From NCBI GenBank assembly GCA_964457335.1, contig CAYWGD010000026.1:1-64000 (forward strand): 64,000 bases of DNA, in the 5' to 3' direction. The notes beneath the pieces are model-generated. The model saw only the letters and a program-made list of their open reading frames with translations. It was not told where the DNA came from and ran no database searches. Below are positions 61,435 to 64,000 of the stretch, one piece after another (position 1 is the first letter of the stretch; each line of letters opens with the position of its first letter). A program made the translations under genes and the position numbers. This DNA is from CAJBVW01 sp964457335 (GTDB lineage Bacteria > Myxococcota_A > UBA796 > SXON01).

Positions 61435-63300
61435 TCACTTGGAGAGAGACGAAACGACGGCGCGGCGCACGAACAGGTTACGGTCCGCGCCGGTGGCGTC
61501 GACGGTGTCGTCCTCGTAGATGAGGACGATCGCGTCATGCGCGGCGACCGGGCCGAGGTCGGTGGTGGTGAGTCGCGTCGTGGACTGGGTGTCGACCCGG
61601 CGTCCACCGACCAGCACGGTGAAGTTGGCGGGCCGACCCTCTGCCTCGGTGGCCTGGGTCGTCAGCAGCAGGCGGCCGGGAATGGGCGCGTCGAGGGTGG
61701 CACGGCCGTTCGTGTAGAAGGCGAGACCATCCGCCTCGTGCTGGACCGCAGCGCCCTCGCGGACGGCAGCGGCGAGGTCGAGGTCCTCCTCGTCCGGGAG
61801 GGTGAGGCGGACGCGCGCGGGCCACTGGTGGCGTCCGGTGGCGAGCCCCTGGAGGAGGCGGGCGCGGGCCGTCGGGTCGACGCTCCAGAACACGCTCTCG
61901 AACGCGCCGGCGCCCGCGGGGTAGGGAACGAGGAGACTGCCGGCCTCGCGGAACCCGGTGGGGGGCGCGCCTCCCATCCAGGTGCGGCCGGTGAACGCGA
62001 TCTGTACGCCGCGGCGCGTGAGCACCTCCGACGCGCTGTCCGGGGTGAACGCGCCGTCGAGGTGCATGCGGGTGAGCTCGGTGGTGCCGAGGCCCGCGAG
62101 GTCGACGAGCGTGGCGTCGGTGTAGAACGCGAGGGCGCCGAGGTCGTGCGTCGCGACGGTGGCGTCGGGCCATGTGTCCGCGACCCACCGGGCCGTGGCG
62201 ACGTTCGTGTCGTAGGCGGAGCGGGCACCGACGTCGTAGCGGTCGAAGGCCTCCGCGGCGCGTACCAGCACCGGTCCGGCGACACACAAGGCGACGGGTG
62301 TGACGCGCAGCGCGGATTGGGTTGCGAGCAAAAGTCGCGCGGGCGTCACGAGCAGCAGGACACCCCACCCGACGAGGTAGGCCTCGTAGCGAAACAACCA
62401 ACCCACCCGAGCGAGGGCGAGGTGGGTGGCAGCCACGAGGACGAAGAGCACGACGCGACGGCGGTGGACGCCCGAGGTGTCGAGGAACGCGGCGCCGGCA
62501 GCGGCCACGCTCGCCACGGCCAGTATGGGCCCGCTGGCGTCGATCGCCGACACGAGCGAGGCCCACCAGTCGCGGTCGGCGGCGCCCTTCATGAGCACGC
62601 TGTTCGGCAGGAAGAGCCCCCCCTGGTAGACGCTCCAGGCGCCGAAGCCCAGGACGGCCGTGACGGAGCCGGCGAGGGTGGCAATGGCCGCGCTGGGACG
62701 TTCTCTCGCCAGGAGGAGTGCCATCCAACCCGCGACGAACGCGGTCTCGTAGCGGACGAGCGTAGCGATGCCCGCGATGGCGGCGAGGGCGAGCGTCGGA
62801 ACCCGCCGGTCGGCCGAGCGGGCGAGGAGCAGCACCGTGCCGAGCTGGAGGACGTGCTCCATCCCGAGCGCGGCGAGGTAGGGCACCGGCACCGCCAGCG
62901 CGAGGGCGCAGCAGCCGGCGCGGACGGCGGTCTCGGGGGCGCCCTCGTCGCGGAGCCAGGCCGCGGCGAGCGGGAAGAGCAGGGCGGCTGCGGCCAGGTT
63001 GACCCAGAGCGCGACGTCCGCCCGCGGGCCGGTGAGCGTGAAGATCGCGGCGAGGGTCGCGGTCCAGGCGGGGGAGGACGAGGCCGAGGCGAACTCGCCG
63101 GGGTTGACCCCCCACGTCCCGTGCTCGGCGAGCGTCCGCGCGACGCCGAGGTGGATGTAGGCGTCGTCCAGCGGGTAGGCAAACCAGCCGCCCGTGGCGG
63201 CGACCGCGCTGGCCACGAGTGCGCCGACGCCGAGTCCGGTCAGGACGAACCCGAGCGCGGGGGCGAGCCAGCGGGCAGGTGCAGGCGGGGCGGGTGGCAA
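61435..63300 (-). CDS. Multi-pass GT-C-type membrane glycosyltransferase-like protein, 621 aa
   Basis: About nine or ten hydrophobic helices in the first ~330 residues, with the GT-C acidic motif FAYPLDDAYIHLGVARTLAE in the first outer loop followed by FASASSSPAWT. A C-terminal soluble part of ~290 residues (ARWVADTWPDATVATHDLGALAFYTDATLVDLAG) is typical of bacterial GT-C proteins using lipid-linked sugars. Acceptor unknown. Divergent from a second GT-C gene. Confidence 0.72.
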   Translation of the reverse strand: MPPAPPAPARWLAPALGFVLTGLGVGALVASAVAATGGWFAYPLDDAYIHLGVARTLAEHGTWGVNPGEFASASSSPAWTATLAAIFTLTGPRADVALWVNLAAAALLFPLAAAWLRDEGAPETAVRAGCCALALAVPVPYLAALGMEHVLQLGTVLLLARSADRRVPTLALAAIAGIATLVRYETAFVAGWMALLLARERPSAAIATLAGSVTAVLGFGAWSVYQGGLFLPNSVLMKGAADRDWWASLVSAIDASGPILAVASVAAAGAAFLDTSGVHRRRVVLFVLVAATHLALARVGWLFRYEAYLVGWGVLLLVTPARLLLATQSALRVTPVALCVAGPVLVRAAEAFDRYDVGARSAYDTNVATARWVADTWPDATVATHDLGALAFYTDATLVDLAGLGTTELTRMHLDGAFTPDSASEVLTRRGVQIAFTGRTWMGGAPPTGFREAGSLLVPYPAGAGAFESVFWSVDPTARARLLQGLATGRHQWPARVRLTLPDEEDLDLAAAVREGAAVQHEADGLAFYTNGRATLDAPIPGRLLLTTQATEAEGRPANFTVLVGGRRVDTQSTTRLTTTDLGPVAAHDAIVLIYEDDTVDATGADRNLFVRRAVVSSLSK

Positions 63301-63361
63301 GGGGGCGCGAGCTTAGCTGGTTTGGGGGACGGGGGGGGGGCGGCGGGCTACGCTCGGGGGC

Positions 63362-64000
63362 GTGAGACGGTGGATTGTCGGGACCCGCGCTCTGTTCGGC
63401 CCCTCGCTGGCGTCGTGGCTGTCGGGCGTCGTGGCGATCGCGCTCCTCACCTGGGGGGCTCTCCCGTACCTGTCGGGCCAGATCGACGACAGCTTCATCG
63501 TCTTCGCCTACGCCCACCGGATCGTGGAGTACGGTGAGATCGCCTGGAACACCGGGGTGCGCGTGGAGGGCTACTCGAGCCCCCTGCACCTCTTGCTCAT
63601 GACGGCTGGCGCCCTCGCCGGTCTGGACCTGGCGGTCTTCGCGCGGGTCGTCTCCTTCGTGAGCGCGTGCGCGCTGCTCCTCGTCCTCCACCACGCGCGG
63701 TTTGGCGACAAGCGTGGGCTCCTCGCCCTCGCGGTGGCCGCATGGCAGCCGTTCCAGCATTGGGCGGTGGCCGGGCTCGAGACCGCGACGGCGACGCTGA
63801 TTGGCGCGGCCGGGTGGACCTTGGTCCTGGGGACGCGCTGGAGTTGGGCGTGGGGTTGTGCCACGCTGGCGCTGTTCACGCTGGCACGCCCGGAGGGGGC
63901 GGCGTGGCTCGCGGCGGGCCTCGCGCGCCGGTTCGTGCTGCCGCGTGCCTTTGGGGCCCCTGAGAAGGTGGTCATCGGCGCACTCGCCATGCTCGGGGGC
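63362..64000 (+). CDS. GT-C-type membrane glycosyltransferase-like protein (5' part only)
   Basis: GTG start at 63362, open to the window end (213 codons seen). Signal-anchor/TM helix LASWLSGVVAIALLTWGALP, GT-C acidic motif SGQIDDSFIVFAYAHRIVEY followed by VEGYSSPLHLLLM, and further TM helices. Same family layout as the divergent gene at 61435-63300, 61 bases away. The C-terminus is missing. Confidence 0.7.
   Translation, partial: MRRWIVGTRALFGPSLASWLSGVVAIALLTWGALPYLSGQIDDSFIVFAYAHRIVEYGEIAWNTGVRVEGYSSPLHLLLMTAGALAGLDLAVFARVVSFVSACALLLVLHHARFGDKRGLLALAVAAWQPFQHWAVAGLETATATLIGAAGWTLVLGTRWSWAWGCATLALFTLARPEGAAWLAAGLARRFVLPRAFGAPEKVVIGALAMLGG

Overview
The window (about 72% or more G+C by eye) looks like chromosomal DNA of a Myxococcota-like (deltaproteobacterial) organism. 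Evidence: several secreted proteins end in a MYXO-CTERM-type tail (short Gly-Cys motif, one hydrophobic helix, Arg cluster), there are many short-signal lipoproteins with Cys-Asp (MopE-type) and FG-GAP repeats, codon use is strongly G/C at position 3, and there is a carotenoid cluster with a B12-dependent CarH-type regulator. No rRNA, tRNA, CRISPR array, IS element or prophage gene was seen.

Layout. 0-17 kb: a truncated MerR regulator with an operator-like palindrome, a LecA-like lectin-fold protein, an Ig-repeat surface protein, a very large alpha-2-macroglobulin lipoprotein (minus strand), then three Cys-Asp/FG-GAP surface proteins. 17-26 kb: rlmN, a hotdog thioesterase-like protein, a MYXO-CTERM protein, a TGS1-like methyltransferase, a DHp-receiver signalling protein, a small lipoprotein, and a glycosyltransferase/glycogen-debranching pair. 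25.7-28.1 kb: a pilin-like protein coupled to an FG-GAP lipoprotein. 28.2-33.2 kb: a compact co-directional unit made of a nitrilase-fold protein with an unknown N-terminal domain, a winged-helix protein, a soluble GAF/PAS histidine kinase and a stand-alone receiver. This is the best candidate for an undescribed system.

33.2-42.8 kb: carotenoid locus in two divergent operons. The plus operon is crtE-crtI-carH-crtB-crtC-crtD with overlapping stops and starts. The minus operon is a GT2 glycosyltransferase, a PlsC-type acyltransferase and an unknown protein. With the lycopene cyclase at 51.7-52.9 kb, the set predicts a light-regulated, monocyclic, hydroxylated, glycosylated and acylated carotenoid of the myxobacterial ester type.

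42.8-51.5 kb: three tandem paralogous FG-GAP lipoproteins of 820-825 residues with one MYXO-CTERM beta-propeller protein inserted between the first two. 52.9-64 kb: an SNF2 helicase, a CotH-like lipoprotein, a TolB-propeller/amidohydrolase, and two divergent GT-C membrane glycosyltransferases, the second truncated by the window end.

Two hairpin families recur. One is a GC-only hairpin at 33.9 and 51.6 kb with a half copy at the extreme left edge. The other is a small TGAAA-loop hairpin at 11.9 and 42.8 kb. A 44-bp inverted repeat lies in the convergent gap at 3.45-3.63 kb. All family assignments come from reading motifs; no search was run.
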